DNA from: Rhizoclosmatium globosum
Taxonomy: Eukaryota > Chytridiomycota > Chytridiomycetes > Chytridiales > Chytriomycetaceae
DNA: 64,000 bases
Direction: 5' to 3'
NCBI GenBank assembly: GCA_002104985.1
Contig: MCGO01000036.1
Coordinates: forward strand, 310,001 to 374,000
A program made the translations under genes and the position numbers. Positions within the stretch are counted from its first letter, which is position 1. Each line of letters begins with the position of its first letter. Below, one piece after another: positions 11,285 to 23,596 of the stretch. A model generated the notes under the pieces. It made no database searches. It was not told the origin of the DNA and saw only the letters and a program-made list of their open reading frames with translations.

Positions 11285-14200
11285 TTAATCAGTAACAGCC
11301 CTCTGCCCCCGCTTTGCACCCTCCGGTCTCCTCTGCGCAGCTTCGTGGTTTGCCAATTCCGGCGGCACTCTCGAAATACTACTCTTCCCCACCATAACCT
11401 TCAAGTCATAAAACACTTCCGAATCACTTCCACTCAAGAACGTAATCGCACATCCCTTTTGTCCGGCACGACCTGTACGACCAATTCTGTGCGTGTAATC
11501 TTCAATCGATTTCGCCATATCAAAGTTGATGACCACGGAAACGTTTTTGATCTTATAGTACGGTTAGTAATGGACGTTTGGATATAACATAGAATACATA
11601 CATCAATACCACGACCAGCAACATCTGTTGCAATCAAGATATCCTTGGCTCCAGACTTCAAAGCCGCCAAAGCAGCTTCACGCTGTTCTTGACTTTTACC
11701 TCCATGAAGCGTTGTTGACTTGAACTAAAATACCATAATTACAAATAATTAGACAAGCTATCAAAATAAAAGCCTCAAGAAAAACAAGAAACATACCCCA
11801 AGCTTTTCGATATGTTTACTTAACACATCACACGCCTTCTTTGTATTCACAAAACAATCATGGGTGGCGCAAATTCGTCTCCACCCAGAATGTCAGACAA
11901 CCTTTGCTTCTTGCGGTTCTCATCGTTGATCATTTCAATACGTTGTTCGATTCTGTCGACGGCTTGACCAGCGGTTCCAATAGTTACTACAATTGGACGA
12001 CGGAGGTACGTTTTGGCGATACGTTCGACGGCTGGAGGCATCGTGGCCGAGAACATTACTGTTTGTCTGTACTTTCCAACAAGACTCTTTCCTTCGCATC
12101 ACTAGACGCAGCAGCAATAGCAACACTCGGTTTCTTGTCTACATCCATTGAATCCTCCTCTTCTGCAGGACGCAAGTTGGAAGCCGGAAGAGAATCCAGA
12201 ATATAATTCACGTCTGCCTCGAAACCTAAAACAGCCAGACCGTTAAAACCCTTTCACCACACCACACACAAAAGTAGATTTAAGACCTACCCATCTCAAC
12301 CATCCTATCAGCTTCATCCATAACCACATACTGACACTGACTCAACACCAAAATTCGTCGATCAAGCATATCCTTCAACCGTCCCGGCGTCGCAATAATA
12401 ATATGCGCACCACTCCTCATATTAAAACTCTGCTCCTCAATCGTATGTCCACCGACAATCGACACGCAAATGAATCCCATCCCACGCGAGAACTTCAGGG
12501 TCTCTTGTTCGATTTGTTGCGCGAGTTCACGGGTGGGTGCGAGGATGAGGGCGTATGGGCCGAGGGAGCGGTTGTAGTCGTTTAGGGGCGGGAGTTCTTG
12601 GATGTAGACGAGCATGGGGATGACGAAGGATGCTGTTTTTCCGGAACCTGGTTGGAGAGGGTGAGAGAGTTAGAGATTTGGTCGAGAGGGAGAAAGAGGT
12701 TTTGTTTTGAGGAGGTACCTGTTTCGGCTACACCAATGATGTCACGGTTGATGAGTCCGATGGGGACGGCTTGACGTTGAATTGGTGTTGGTTCCACGTA
12801 TCCGATATCTGAAATAACACCGAGCAATTTCTCGGGCAAGAAAGATTCTTTCCATGATCGAATTGGATTCGGGACACCTGGAATGAATGAAAGTTAAGCG
12901 CTGCTCTGAATAAATTCAAAAGATAATTTCATACCTCCTCCTTTTGTTGATATGTTGAAATCTTCCTTGAAAATACGCCAGTCTCGTTCCTTCATTTCCG
13001 TCAATGGCTTTTCAGACCAGTGACGGTCATCCCATGCCGTCTTTTTGTCTTTACGCTTTTCAATTTCGGCCAGTTCCCTGAAAATGATGGATTTAAACAG
13101 AGGTTTCGACCATCAGGAATTATCGAAGGAGAGGGAGAGGCCGTTTCAAGTGATTAAAAAAGTATGGATGGATGCATCGCCCAAGAAACCAAATCGATGG
13201 ATCCCTGTAAAAAATAATAGATGACACTCACTTTTGCCTTTCAATCTCTTCTTCAGTCCTTCGTTCAATGAGCAAGCGATCATAAAATTCACTTCGTTTC
13301 TGTTTTTGTTCCCGAGGATCAATTCCAGCAATCTGACCTCTTCCAAACAACTGCACGTCATGGCGATTCGCATAGATTGGATTAATATCGACAGCAGTAT
13401 CTTCATCCGCATTCCAGTCAAACACAAATTTCTTTTCATTCATTTTCCGGATCTTTCGTTTCTTTTTCTCCGCACCCATGTATCGTTCCTAAGATTTGTA
13501 GTGTTGTTTTTTTGGTGATGAGTATGCACAGGGTGAGTGACGAAGGGAATTATCAAACAAAAAACGTACACGAATAGCCTGAAGTTCCTTATCCCCCATT
13601 TCTTCAATTGTACTCTTCTTTCGCACTTCACCAGCTTTAGGGTCTGTGGCAGTGCTGCTGTTGCGGATATCCCTTCGATCATATGGATCACGTCTGTCTC
13701 TGTCGTAGTTATCTCTGCGATTGCTGTACGAGTCACGAATAGCTTCTGGCGGTCTGTTGAAAGGATCGTGCCTGTATAGACAGTGGTTCAATTGGCAGGA
13801 CAAGGAGAGAGGGCAGTGAATACCTGTTCAGAGGAGCAGGATCGTGGCGTGAAGGAGGAGGAGGCGGATGGTACTTTGAGCCACCGCTGTTTGAATTGTT
13901 ATTATTGTTTGAGTTGTAGTAGCTATTTGAAGGTTGCTGTTGGTGTTGCTGTTGGAGCAATGCGCGTTCGGCGTCCTGAGCCGATCGCCGTGATTCGACT
14001 TCGGCCATTCTGCGTTCGAGGGCCAGTTTAGCGCGCTCTTCCTTTGAGAGAAAGACGGGCTGGGTTTGGTTGGTTTGTTCAGCGACAGTTACTCGATGGA
14101 TCCAAACACACACACCTTTTCCTCCTTCTTTTCCTTTTGCGCAATCAGTTCTTCAATTGAGATTGGCAACTTCTTTTGCGGTGGTTGAGTTGGTTGAGGT

Positions 14201-14406
14201 GGTTCTTGTGGTTGAAGTGGAGGTTGAAGTTGTTGCGCAGTTGGTTGAAGGTCCCGTCGCTGTTCTCTGCCTGGCCAGTCATTGCCCACGCCCCGTCGTT
14301 CGTCAACTGCTTCTCGGTTGTTGTTGAATCTGGATCGGTTGTCGTGTCGGTCGTATCGGTCACGGTCGCGGTCACGGTCGCGTTGGTCAAAGCGTCGTTG
14401 ATCCAT
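11285..14406 (-). CDS. PRP28: DEAD-box RNA helicase Prp28/DDX23 (U5 snRNP)
   Basis: Spliceosomal helicase that displaces U1 from the 5' splice site. Exons: 14116-14406, 13824-14059, 13570-13771, 13232-13488, 12935-13077, 12719-12877, 12291-12647, 11797-12225, 11602-11724, 11285-11551, giving about 820 residues, close to human DDX23. The N-terminus is rich in R/D/Y and Q/P. Helicase motifs are in order: Q-motif [37 protein letters not shown] in [11 protein letters not shown] in [17 protein letters not shown] and [10 protein letters not shown]. The segment [12 protein letters not shown]...PIRSW is typical of the Prp28 subfamily. Two conserved stretches are broken by a missing base: near 12089 (before [11 protein letters not shown]) and near 11851 (MIVF-VNTKKA). 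In an essential single-copy gene this argues for sequence error. The branch site TTACTAAC is visible in the last intron. Confidence 0.95.
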
Positions 14407-16578
14407 CACAATTTATTCGTTTAATTAATTTAGAGAATTAAAATAACAATATATCGGAATTGAAGAAAAGAAAAATACGTTTCATATGAGTATTTTTGAC
14501 GATGTTGAGGCGTTGACGCTAGAAATGCGGGTTATGGCTGTTGGAACTTGGTGTTACGCAGTAAGATGAGAATGCACCCAGTCATCGACACGTATTGTTA
14601 TTTGGGGCTGCTTGGGATGGACATAGGGAAGAATATTCGGTGGAGGGGAGAGACGGGGGATTCCTGGCGGTTATTTTGGAAACTAAAAGCTTAAGCATGT
14701 GGTTCAACCAATGCTTTTATTTCGACTTAATACGTAATGCATAGAGTACATTGTGGTCCAGTTTGAATTGTCAGATGATTGACAAAATCGTGTCCCGTCT
14801 TTCTCAACTCACCAAAAGAACCACTCCAAAACTGCCCACCCATCCTCTAAAGATCGGGCGTGTCGTTCGTTATCTTTCAACTCGCTGTCACTCTGTCATA
14901 TCAGCCTCGTCACTCTTCATCGACCGCTCGTTGCGAGCTTCTTGGACTGTCCCAACGTACGTTATTCCCTTCCTTTCGTCGACAAAGTCGCGCGACTCGC
15001 CGCCCAGTCACCATATCTGATCGCCTTCGATCTTTCAGGCCCTCACTACAGTGCTCTAGTCTCGCACGCGATGCCGCGAATATGCTTTGGCTGACGTTTC
15101 ATCTTTAACTTCTCAAAACCTAACTATCGTCGACCGTTGCTACGCGTCATATACACACAGTATCTTAGCTTGCTGATTTTACGCAGCAGGGACCTTGACA
15201 GTGAGTCTCCCTTCTCCGTACTTGTTGACAGATTGGCAACTGACAATACTTTGCAGGTTCGAAAACATAAAAAGGCGCCAAAGTCGCGCCAATAACAAAC
15301 AATCCTTTTTTCTTTCTTCTTTCAATTCCTTCATACTACTTCCTTCTTAGCATCTTCTTCATTTGTACTGACTAACTTCATACATCAACCCTCCTTCACA
15401 CCTTTTGTTTTTGCCCCCTTTACATCTACTCTCCATTTTTATTGGCATCATCTTTGTCCCATACTCATCCATTCCCCTCTCCTCTTTCTTCCTTTACTTT
15501 AATTTCAACTCTATATCAACGATAACCATTTCATCATTCTACTTCCTCAATCCTGTGTATCTTCCATTCAACTTCCCCTTCCTTTCCCGTTTTCTTACCT
15601 CTCAACCCCTTCCTCTCCCTCCACCTCATCATTCTCTCATTCCATGATTCCCAAACACTCCCATCCATTTCACCTCCCACTTTTGATTGATTCCTTCATC
15701 CTCTCAAATCTAACACAAAGCTAAGGTGCAAGTAATTATTGTGAATAATTCATACCTCTACATAGCCTGTGTTGAATTTTCATGAGTTGCCAGCAATACC
15801 TGATTGCTGCTGGCATGTCCTGAAACTCCAACAACAGACAAAAGGGGCAGAAAATATCCAACTACGCAAGTTTTGAATCTACTCTTAAAACCCACCAAGA
15901 CAAGGATTGACAATAAGGAACCAGGCCTTCCAATAATTTACAAAATTGAACCAAGAACAAGAATTAACAAAATGAAAGGCTAAAAGAACTGAAATAACTT
16001 ACCCAAAGATACCCTGAGGATCAAGATGATAAGAATTATGATGAATGTTTGTTGCATAATCAAAATTGGTGTTCTGATAACAGAAGTTTATTTTGAGGGG
16101 AGATAGTGTGTGCATCCTCTCATTCTGAAGAAGAGGAGCCGTGAGCAAAAGCTTTCCCTCCAAAATTCACTTCCACATCCTGCTGTTGAGATGCAGAAAT
16201 CATGAGATGCAATCTAAACTGAAACCATCCTAATTGCACAACCCCATAAACCACTTCCCCAACACTGTTCCCCTTTATATCACCCCCACCTTGCCCTGCC
16301 TTTCAAATAACTTCCCGTCATCAGAATGGATCCCAACACTCCTTGAATCCCAAGAGGTGGAATTGAAATGCTGTCACAAAAAGAAAAGAAAACTTATTAT
16401 GGAGGTATCTGAGAGTTGATAAGAGCTTGCAGGACCCTATCCAAGAATGCCCAAAACAGAAGTTTCAGTCATAAGAAAGTATGTTGTCATGTGCAATTTG
16501 AGGTCAAAATATTTTCATAAATGGTCTTCATTACCCAATGTAATAATCATTATCAGGGAGTCAAATATTTTGGCTTAT
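14407..16578. other. Long intergenic region without a recognisable gene
   Basis: About 2.2 kb between the PRP28 start and the GPCR 3' end. No frame of convincing length or composition is present on either strand, and I see no tRNA box A/B pair. It contains a promoter-like TATA and polypyrimidine block (15266-15720, listed separately). After that comes an A/T-rich part (15720-16560) with a bulged inverted repeat near 15791-15820 (GCCAGC...GCTGGC). The part next to PRP28 presumably holds its promoter. Confidence 0.5.
15266..15720 (+). promoter_or_regulatory. TATA-like element followed by a ~420-bp polypyrimidine tract
   Basis: A TATA-like motif (CATAAAAAGG, 15266-15275) precedes about 420 bases in which the plus strand is overwhelmingly C and T. 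In fungi, long CT tracts downstream of a TATA are common in promoters and 5' leaders of strongly expressed genes. No ORF of note follows; the first ATG near 15643 opens only a short frame. It may drive a non-coding transcript or be a relic promoter. Confidence 0.35.
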
Positions 16579-19352
16579 TTATTGTGATTCTTTCAACTCA
16601 CTGATGTTCTTCAATAACTCCATATGGAGCTTGTGGGCCACAACCTCATTCTCAAGCTCAAATAAGATTTCATACTTCAGATGCTCAAGTTTTGTGTGAA
16701 TACAGATGAATGCTCCAACGTGATCAATAGTGGTGCTGTTGACAATTCGGTAGCATTGAACAGTTCCTTGTGCCAACATAATCCATACTCTTGACTCAAC
16801 ACAGATAATTTCAATTGCAACACGCCGCCATCCTACCATATCCGACCACTTGCACAGACAATTTGCTATAATGGTATTCATGGCCCTTCGTTGAAACCCA
16901 TTTCTGTAATCCACTGACATTCCACGCCTCGCAAGAGTACTCTGCGGTGTTGACTTTAGTTTACTTGAAACTTGCTGAGCCACCTGTGTCTTGAGTCGCG
17001 ACAACGTTATCACCAGTTTCTCAAAGTGAAGCTCATTCAAAACTAAATAGAACCGCGCTCCAAAAGAAACAAAAATGAAGAGTGTAACAATTGCAAATGT
17101 GTAAATTGATTGCTTAAAGTCTCCATTTAAGTCCAAGCGGTCTGTGGTTTTGACCAACAAGTATGCCAAGGAAATCAAACCAAGACAGGATATATTTGCT
17201 ATGGATTCATCGAGCTCATCTTGCCGAACTTTTACTTGAATGTATTGCGTTGAAAGAACAGCAATTGAGAAGAATATTGATACTCCCTCTGGAAGAAATG
17301 CGAAATGGTTCTTGGATGGAATACACTTTTGATACATATATCCAGCTGAATAAATAGTTTGCACACTTATGGGTGCATTCCTTTGTGATAGCAGAACAGA
17401 CACAGCCGCCAATACAACTAATGAACAGTGAATTACTCCTTGAATACGTTTAACATCTCGGCTTCGAACCTTAATTTGCAGTATGAAAGCCAAAAATACA
17501 CGCTTCATGCACATAGTTGTGATAATCATATTATACCCAATGATAAACAACCATTGACGGATGTGACATGTGTATCTTGATGCGACAGGTATGTAAAATA
17601 TAATTGAGATATATAAAAGCATACATCCAAGTAGCTGGACAACAGACTCTGGAATTCCTTTTGACTTTACAAGTTTGTGATTATGAAAGTACAAAAGGCA
17701 AGATACGGCAAAGCTGGAGAATGCTACACCAACAAAAGCTGCAGACACAATAAATTGTCCACAAAACGATGAAATAGAGTATGATACACTAATAGGGCGC
17801 GATGGACCATCTGGTGGTGGGATTGATATACCTCCATAGAACCTTGGCCTCACATCAGAATAATATGAAAAGTTTGTATACTGGCTGTTTGTCTGGCCAA
17901 ATGCAGTCACATTGTAGTAATCACCAGAAAAGTAAAAGAACTGAAACGGAAGTAATAAGTCTCCCGAGTCTGAAAGCATCATGTTTGTTGAACTTATACC
18001 GCTGTATCCAACATCTTGAAAAAGCTTATAATTCATGTGCGACTGTAACTGTCTGTTTCCAAGCATCTCAGGTGTGAAAGATGCATTGCTTTTCATCAAC
18101 TACTGATATACGTTAAAAGAAAATTTTTGTAAAATTGTATTCTACACCTTGTCTAGACCATGTGCCATGATCATAACGCAGTCGTAATAGCACTGTAGCA
18201 TGAAATTGAAACCAAAGTCTGATGGTGACATTCCGACTCCTGTCCGTTGATTCAATTCACTGAGAACAGAGATAAAACGCTCATTTTGGAAAGATGGGGT
18301 AACGGCTTGTGTGTAAATGAAGCCTTCAATTAAGTTGTAATAGTCTGGACCGTAAACTTTTGATAAGAACAGAGAATCAGCATGATTGCATTAACATATA
18401 GATAACTATACTTGTTAGTGGATCTCCAAACGCTTGTGGCTCTGAGTACGATATCCAGACATGTTTCTTTGAAACCAAACCACGTTTGCCCAGGTTGTAT
18501 GCTACGGCACTACAGAACAACGGTTGTCCAGAAACTATGAAATACCTTGCGTCTGCATTTAACAGTGTTGCATACAGGTCAATTTGTCAATGTTGGACGA
18601 AAGTTGCAAGTCCGCTAAAATGATAATGCCATTCCGTTCCAGAAATCTACGCATATCTCTTCCCGCTTTGTTTTATCGAAATTGAGTGATAAAAAATTGA
18701 AGGAGGATGGGGCGTACATGCTAAGCCCACTTCATCGTCTTTTTGGACAATCAATGCAACACGTTTCACATTCCACACATCCAACAGCTGAAATATTATC
18801 TGACCAAATCCCGTCATGGAAGCAAAAGTGCGGAAAAAGAAAGGATATTTGTTTTTGTCGCTGAAACGCGGGCTGCCAATAAGAGCAGAACAATATGGTA
18901 TTTCATGTAAAGAAAACTCTTCTGCTGAGATGACGATGGCTGAAGAAAATTCCGCGCCAATGACTCCAATCACGTCATTGTTTGAAACGACATTGTTCAC
19001 AACCTCAGTTCCGACGAGACCAGTGAATCCACCATTGTAATGTTCAACTTGGGGATAATACGCGCCACAGTCTGAGAATCTCTTCATTCCGACAGTGATG
19101 TTTTGTAGCAAATTGTTGTCTTTGTTTATATCGTCGATTGCAATTGCGATAGCCAGGTCTTCAAAATACGTGTTTCCACTCATTCCATAATATGATATAC
19201 GCGTTGGGTCATACGTTTGATTGTAGTTTGTTACGAGAGAACCATTATATGCGAGATTGGGAAAGGCACAGTATGTTGTTATTGAAGCAAAGGATATGTT
19301 GACAGTAGCAGATACTGGATAGTTGACGGCTGGCTAAGTTGATCCTCATCAT
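16579..19352 (-). CDS. Class C (GABA-B/metabotropic-like) 7TM receptor
   Basis: Minus-strand receptor with an extracellular type I periplasmic-binding (ANF receptor) domain followed by a 7TM_3 domain. Final exon 16579-18099; intron 18100-18147; exon 18148-18356; intron 18357-18411; upstream coding from 18412 to about 19352. The ligand domain includes GNTYFEDLAIAIAIDDIN, NNDVIGVIGAEFSSA and PFFFRTFAS, classic for this fold. Seven hydrophobic helices lie between about residue 100 and 370 of the last exon, starting near SAAFVGVAFSSFAVSCLLYF. A cytoplasmic tail of about 130 residues has a coiled-coil-like C-terminus (LENEVVAHKLHMELLKN). Frame breaks near 18585, 18650 and 19335 need single-base corrections, so the exact start and any signal peptide are uncertain. 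The ligand cannot be read from sequence; the Venus-flytrap fold suggests a small molecule such as an amino acid. Confidence 0.85.
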
Positions 19353-19446
19353 GCACAATATGGCACTGGAGGGATTTGCTGTCAATCTTTCTTTCTTTCT
19401 CTTCTTTCTCTTTTCCCACTTTTCTCCATTTAATTCTGATAAACAA

Positions 19447-20665
19447 ATGCAACGACTAACCCGCACCCTGACATCGCTTTCCCCAAACGCATCACCACCT
19501 TCAATCCAGTGCCAATGGGACACTTTGACTGAGTTTCCCCTCCAATTCAAGCTGTCGACTGGGCACCCAAACCAGAACCAGAACCAGAACGCAACAGCCT
19601 CAATCCACCTCGTTTCTGTTTCACAGCGAGACCCGCGCTCATCCGATCGTGTTTCTCATTCAATTGGATCGCTGAAGCCCTCGTTTGTTGCCTTCGAAGC
19701 TGCTCCAAAGGCATCGCCCTCGAATCCACCGAAACAACTTGATCCGTTTCTCAAGGACGAAATCACTAAAAACAATTGGCTGCATTTTGCATTTGATAAG
19801 GACGATGGATCCGTGGTTCGTTTTTTGCTTTTGGATTGGACTGGTTTCTAACTTCAAAAGTAGCTTAATAGTGCCGTTGTAGCTGCTCGATCAGCGAACT
19901 CAGTCATTAAAGCGATTGATTTGGATCCACTTACTCTTCTGTATCCATGTAAACTTGCTTCGTTCCCTGCTTTGCATTACTAAAACAAACACATCAGCAA
20001 AACCACTTGCTTCCCACTTCAATGCCCTCCTCACAGCACATAATCTCCCTTTGATACCTGAAAAAGTCAGAACAACTCCTCTCAGCAATGCTCTCTACTC
20101 CGGGCTCACTTCTCCTCTCCTTCTCCCACGCTCCGATTTTGAACACTCGCTTCAAGGATACAAAACATGGATGAAGTCATGGTGTATGTTCCATCCTAAA
20201 CAAAGACATTATTTATGTGATGTGCGCGAGTCATATATGGTGGGCCAATTGGCTGCATTGGCAAAGTCGGCTCTGTTGGCTGGTGATGGAAACGGGAATC
20301 AACAGGATGTCACGATTGTTGCTGTTGTTGGAAAAGCGAGAGTATTCGGAATAACGGATCTGTGGACTCGCTTTTATGGACCAGAAGCTGGAGGTGAAGC
20401 TTCAAAACCTACTCGCAGTGCAACTACAAGATCAGTCTCGTCAATAGAACCAAAACCTATTGGGACCAACCTTGGTTACTATATTCCAGAGGAGAATGCT
20501 GCATATTACGACATTCTAAAGACGGACGACTTTGACTTGATGAGAAAGGCACAATTGCAAGATGCTCTTCAACAAGAAGCTGTCAGAAAATTGGAAGGAG
20601 CTGTGTTCAAGTCTAAACCTGGTGTCAGAATCATTCAAGGAAGTAATATCAACACGAGAAATTGA
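19447..20665 (+). CDS. TraB-like domain protein, probably mitochondrial
   Basis: About 370 residues from exons 19447-19815, 19864-19948 and 19998-20665. The start (MQRLTRTLTSLS) is rich in R, L, S and T and lacks acid, like a mitochondrial presequence. The middle has VVAARSANSVIKAIDLDPLTLLYP. The C-terminal part has DVRESYMVGQLAALAKS followed about 20 residues later by VTIVAVVGKARVFGITDLW. This spacing of a [DE]R-x3-M helix and a VVAVVG-x-x-x-x-GI-x-x-W strand is what the TraB/PrgY family shows at its end. The usual GTxHxS motif is not evident, so the assignment is tentative. No frame breaks. It is divergent from the GPCR gene with about 95 bp between starts. Confidence 0.5.
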
Positions 20666-20792
20666 ATAAAGCTTAATCTCGAATAGAAAGGCGCAAAAGT
20701 AACTCATCAATCAAACATTGTGCATGCGCAGTGGTTTTTTATGGCATGGTGACTTGGGTTGGCTTGCAAGTTGAAAGAAAATACTTGCGGTA

Positions 20793-22165
20793 TCACGGAT
20801 ATTTATTCTTGACTTGTCCATATACGCAATGGAAATTGATAAAGGTTTTGGTTGTTGGCCATTCGGCGTTAGCCTTTTCCACCATATCCTTATACACTTC
20901 TGGAGAAACATCAAGAACTTTCGACATCCAATCCTGCAAAGCCATCAACACAAGTTTGAAGTCTTTCCGCAGAAGATTTCCAGCATCACCTCCCCACCCA
21001 ACAGGAATTGAAACCATTTTTGTTTCCACATTCACCAGCATCCCAGAATCATTTGCGTAATCATAGAGCGATGAGCCTAGAAGATTATCAAAGCCTCTTT
21101 TTTCGTAAGCTTCGTTTAAAGGTTTCATTACTGCTTGTGAAGCAGGTCCGTCGTGGAAAACAACTGCGTCACATTCGACAAGCTCAATCCATCCTCCTGG
21201 TCGCGTAACGCGACACAGTTCACTGATAACATCGACCCATTTCCGTTTTGGAATTGCCAGAATCAAGTTCCGTTGATGAACATAGTCGAACAAGTTGTCT
21301 GGATCTTTCAAAACACACTGAGTCAGCATAACATCAGAAAGATCGTCAATGAAGTACATACAAGGAAGCCGCTCCAAGACATTTCCAACCTCCAACCGTG
21401 CTCCACAAATCATTCCACCATCGAACCAGTTTGCTGCAATATCCTGGGGTTTTGTGATTAGTGACAGCTCCGACGCAAGCCCCTCCCTTAATTTACCACT
21501 CCGTGATATTCGCAGTTGACGTTCCCTGCAGAAAACAAAGCGTCCATCCAAGCGCCATTCGCACATCCCACATCAAGAACTTTCGTTTGATGACTTCGAA
21601 TCAGTTTCCTCGCCTCTGGGCATATCACATCTTCGCCAAAAGCGAGTCGAAGCATCTTGTGCTTAGATACATTAAAATCAGTACTGTGGTGTTTTTTTGT
21701 AGAAGGAGTGATTCAGGGGCAATGTGGTACCTGTAGTTCGAGTCTGGTTTGCTCTATTTCGTCGATGGGTAATATATAGGGGGTATCGGCTGTATAAAAC
21801 TGACGTTCAGTCTCAACTTCGGTTGGTCTCCAGTTTGCAATATCTGACAAGGGAGGTAGTGATCAGATGTAAACCTCCGACAGTGTTTAGTAATGGCATG
21901 ACAAACCTGTATTAACTGACGGCCTGACTGAATTAACCATATGATCAGATTCCAAAGGAGCTGTCCACTCTTGGGCGGGGTATCGAGGCGAAGCAGTTGC
22001 CAGGGGAGTGTCGAGGGTCAGGGCGAGTGAGGTTGTCATGCTATGCAGCCCAAACAAGAAGTCTGGCACAGGAAGAGGGATCGTTGGAGGAGCATTCGGA
22101 ACAATTTCATCTGGTTTGAGCGATCGCGGCTCTTCCTTCTTTGGTACACTTGTCTTGTTGCCCAT
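20793..22165 (-). CDS. SAM-dependent methyltransferase, tandem copy A
   Basis: About 375 residues, exons 21907-22165, 21731-21843, 21497-21661, 21362-21443 and 20793-21304. A class I methyltransferase: motif I KVLDVGCANGAWM (SAM-binding glycine loop), then RLEVGNVLERLPYPDNLFDYVHQR and RVTRPGGWIELVECD. This pattern is common in the fungal UMTA/LaeA-like group, whose substrates are mostly unknown. The N-terminus MGNKTS fits an N-myristoylation signal, and the first about 90 residues are proline-rich and look disordered. Copy B next door has the same core. The intron before PDNLFDYV uses an AAAG acceptor, which restores the family motif. The frame is intact. Confidence 0.85.
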
Positions 22166-22240
22166 CTTTTCTGATGGATCTTGTCTTTGGAAAATTTGGG
22201 CTTACACGCGCCGGTTCATTAGTCGGCGCATTTTCTATTC

Positions 22241-23506
22241 TATTCTTTTTTGACTTGTGCATATAAACAGTGAAAGTTTACGTAGGCTTTGCTCTCAGGC
22301 CATTCCGATGCTGCTGCATCAACCATTCCTCGATATTCCTCTGTACTCACACCCATCACCTGGGCCATCCAATCCGATAATGCCATCAATCCGAATTTCA
22401 AATCTGCCATAAGGAGGTTTGGTCTGAAGTAAAAGAGTTGGTCGATCAAATACAGTAAAAGCCCAACAAAAGGACTCACAGTTCACCATCCCATCCAAGA
22501 GGAATAGAAACGGTCTTGGTTTTTATATTGATTAGATTTCCTGCTTGTTTCACGTTCGCTGCAAGTCTTGATCCTGCTAATGTGTCGATACCTCGTTCCT
22601 CAAGTGCACCCGTAACTTAACACGCAACCATTTAATGGTCGTTGATTTTTCATCGGACTCTTACATGGTTTCAGTACTGCCTGTGATTTTGGTCCATCAT
22701 GAACAATCGTCACATCCGCTTCAACGAGCTCAATCCATCCTTTATGTTTTGTAACACGAGTAAGTTCACGGATCACATCTATCCATTTATCTTTGGGGAT
22801 TCCTAGCACAAGCAGTCGCTGGTGCACAAAATCGAATTCGTTATCGCCGTCTTCAGTGATGAACATTAATACGAATGATATCGATACGTAACGGAGTGTT
22901 TGTACGTACATGGAAGTCGCTCTAATACATTTCCGACTTGAAACTTCGCTCTGCTGATGTTGGTTTCGCCCATCATTCCAGGATCTAGGTTCTCGCGGGC
23001 GATAATATCCTATAATATACCATTAAAATCAAGTACATTCGTTATGATTTATCTACTCACTACACCGTGATACTCTGGATTCGTAAAGCCAGTCAGATAT
23101 AGTGAATCCAACCAATCCCCATTTGCACATCCAACATCCAGTACTTTCGTCCTTGGCGACTGAAATAGATACTTTGCATCTGGACACATGATATGGCCTC
23201 CAAATGCATCACAGAGTGCGTTGTGCTGAGCATGGTTTACAAATCGATAAGAACCTTTGACCAAGAATCACCCATATCGATCGCAGCCTGAATTACCTCC
23301 AAATGCCACAATCCAATACTGTACAAAAGCGAGGGAACAAGGACTGCCGCATCAACAGAGGTTTCCGGTGATGGCGGAAACCCAGTCAGAATCGACTTGA
23401 GCTCAAGCGATGATTTCGGTACTTTTGACAGTAAAAGAGAGAGCCGGCTTTGACGTCGCTTTGACCGTTCGCGTCGGGCCGCTTCAAGAGTCTGGACGTT
23501 GCCCAT
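22241..23506 (-). CDS. SAM-dependent methyltransferase, tandem copy B
   Basis: Paralogue of copy A. Exons: 23061-23506, 22910-23009, 22665-22850, 22480-22615 and 22241-22423. Core motifs match copy A: KVLDVGCANGDWLD, VGNVLERLPYGDNEFDFVHQR, KGWIELVEADV and a C-terminal segment (NFHCLYAQVKK) like copy A's. The N-terminus MGNVQT again fits N-myristoylation but the following about 80 residues are unlike copy A. One frame break near 23257 (SWSK to GSYRFVNHAQH) is fixed by one missing G. Two introns near the 3' end (22616-22664 and 22424-22479) are absent from copy A. Substrate unknown. Confidence 0.82.
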
Positions 23507-23596
23507 CCCACGTGTTTTTTGGTGTTCAACTTTGATAATTTAAGGGTACGCACGTGTTTTGCTAATCACATACTGTCCAAATAACTTATACCTAAT

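Noticed and set aside
15791..15820. Inverted repeat GCCAGC...GCTGGC as an RNA gene
   Set aside because: Short and bulged, with no tRNA or snRNA signature around it.
19339..19446. Upstream extension of the TraB-like protein (start at 19339)
   Set aside because: It would overlap the divergent GPCR start; the ATG at 19447 gives a plausible targeting sequence.
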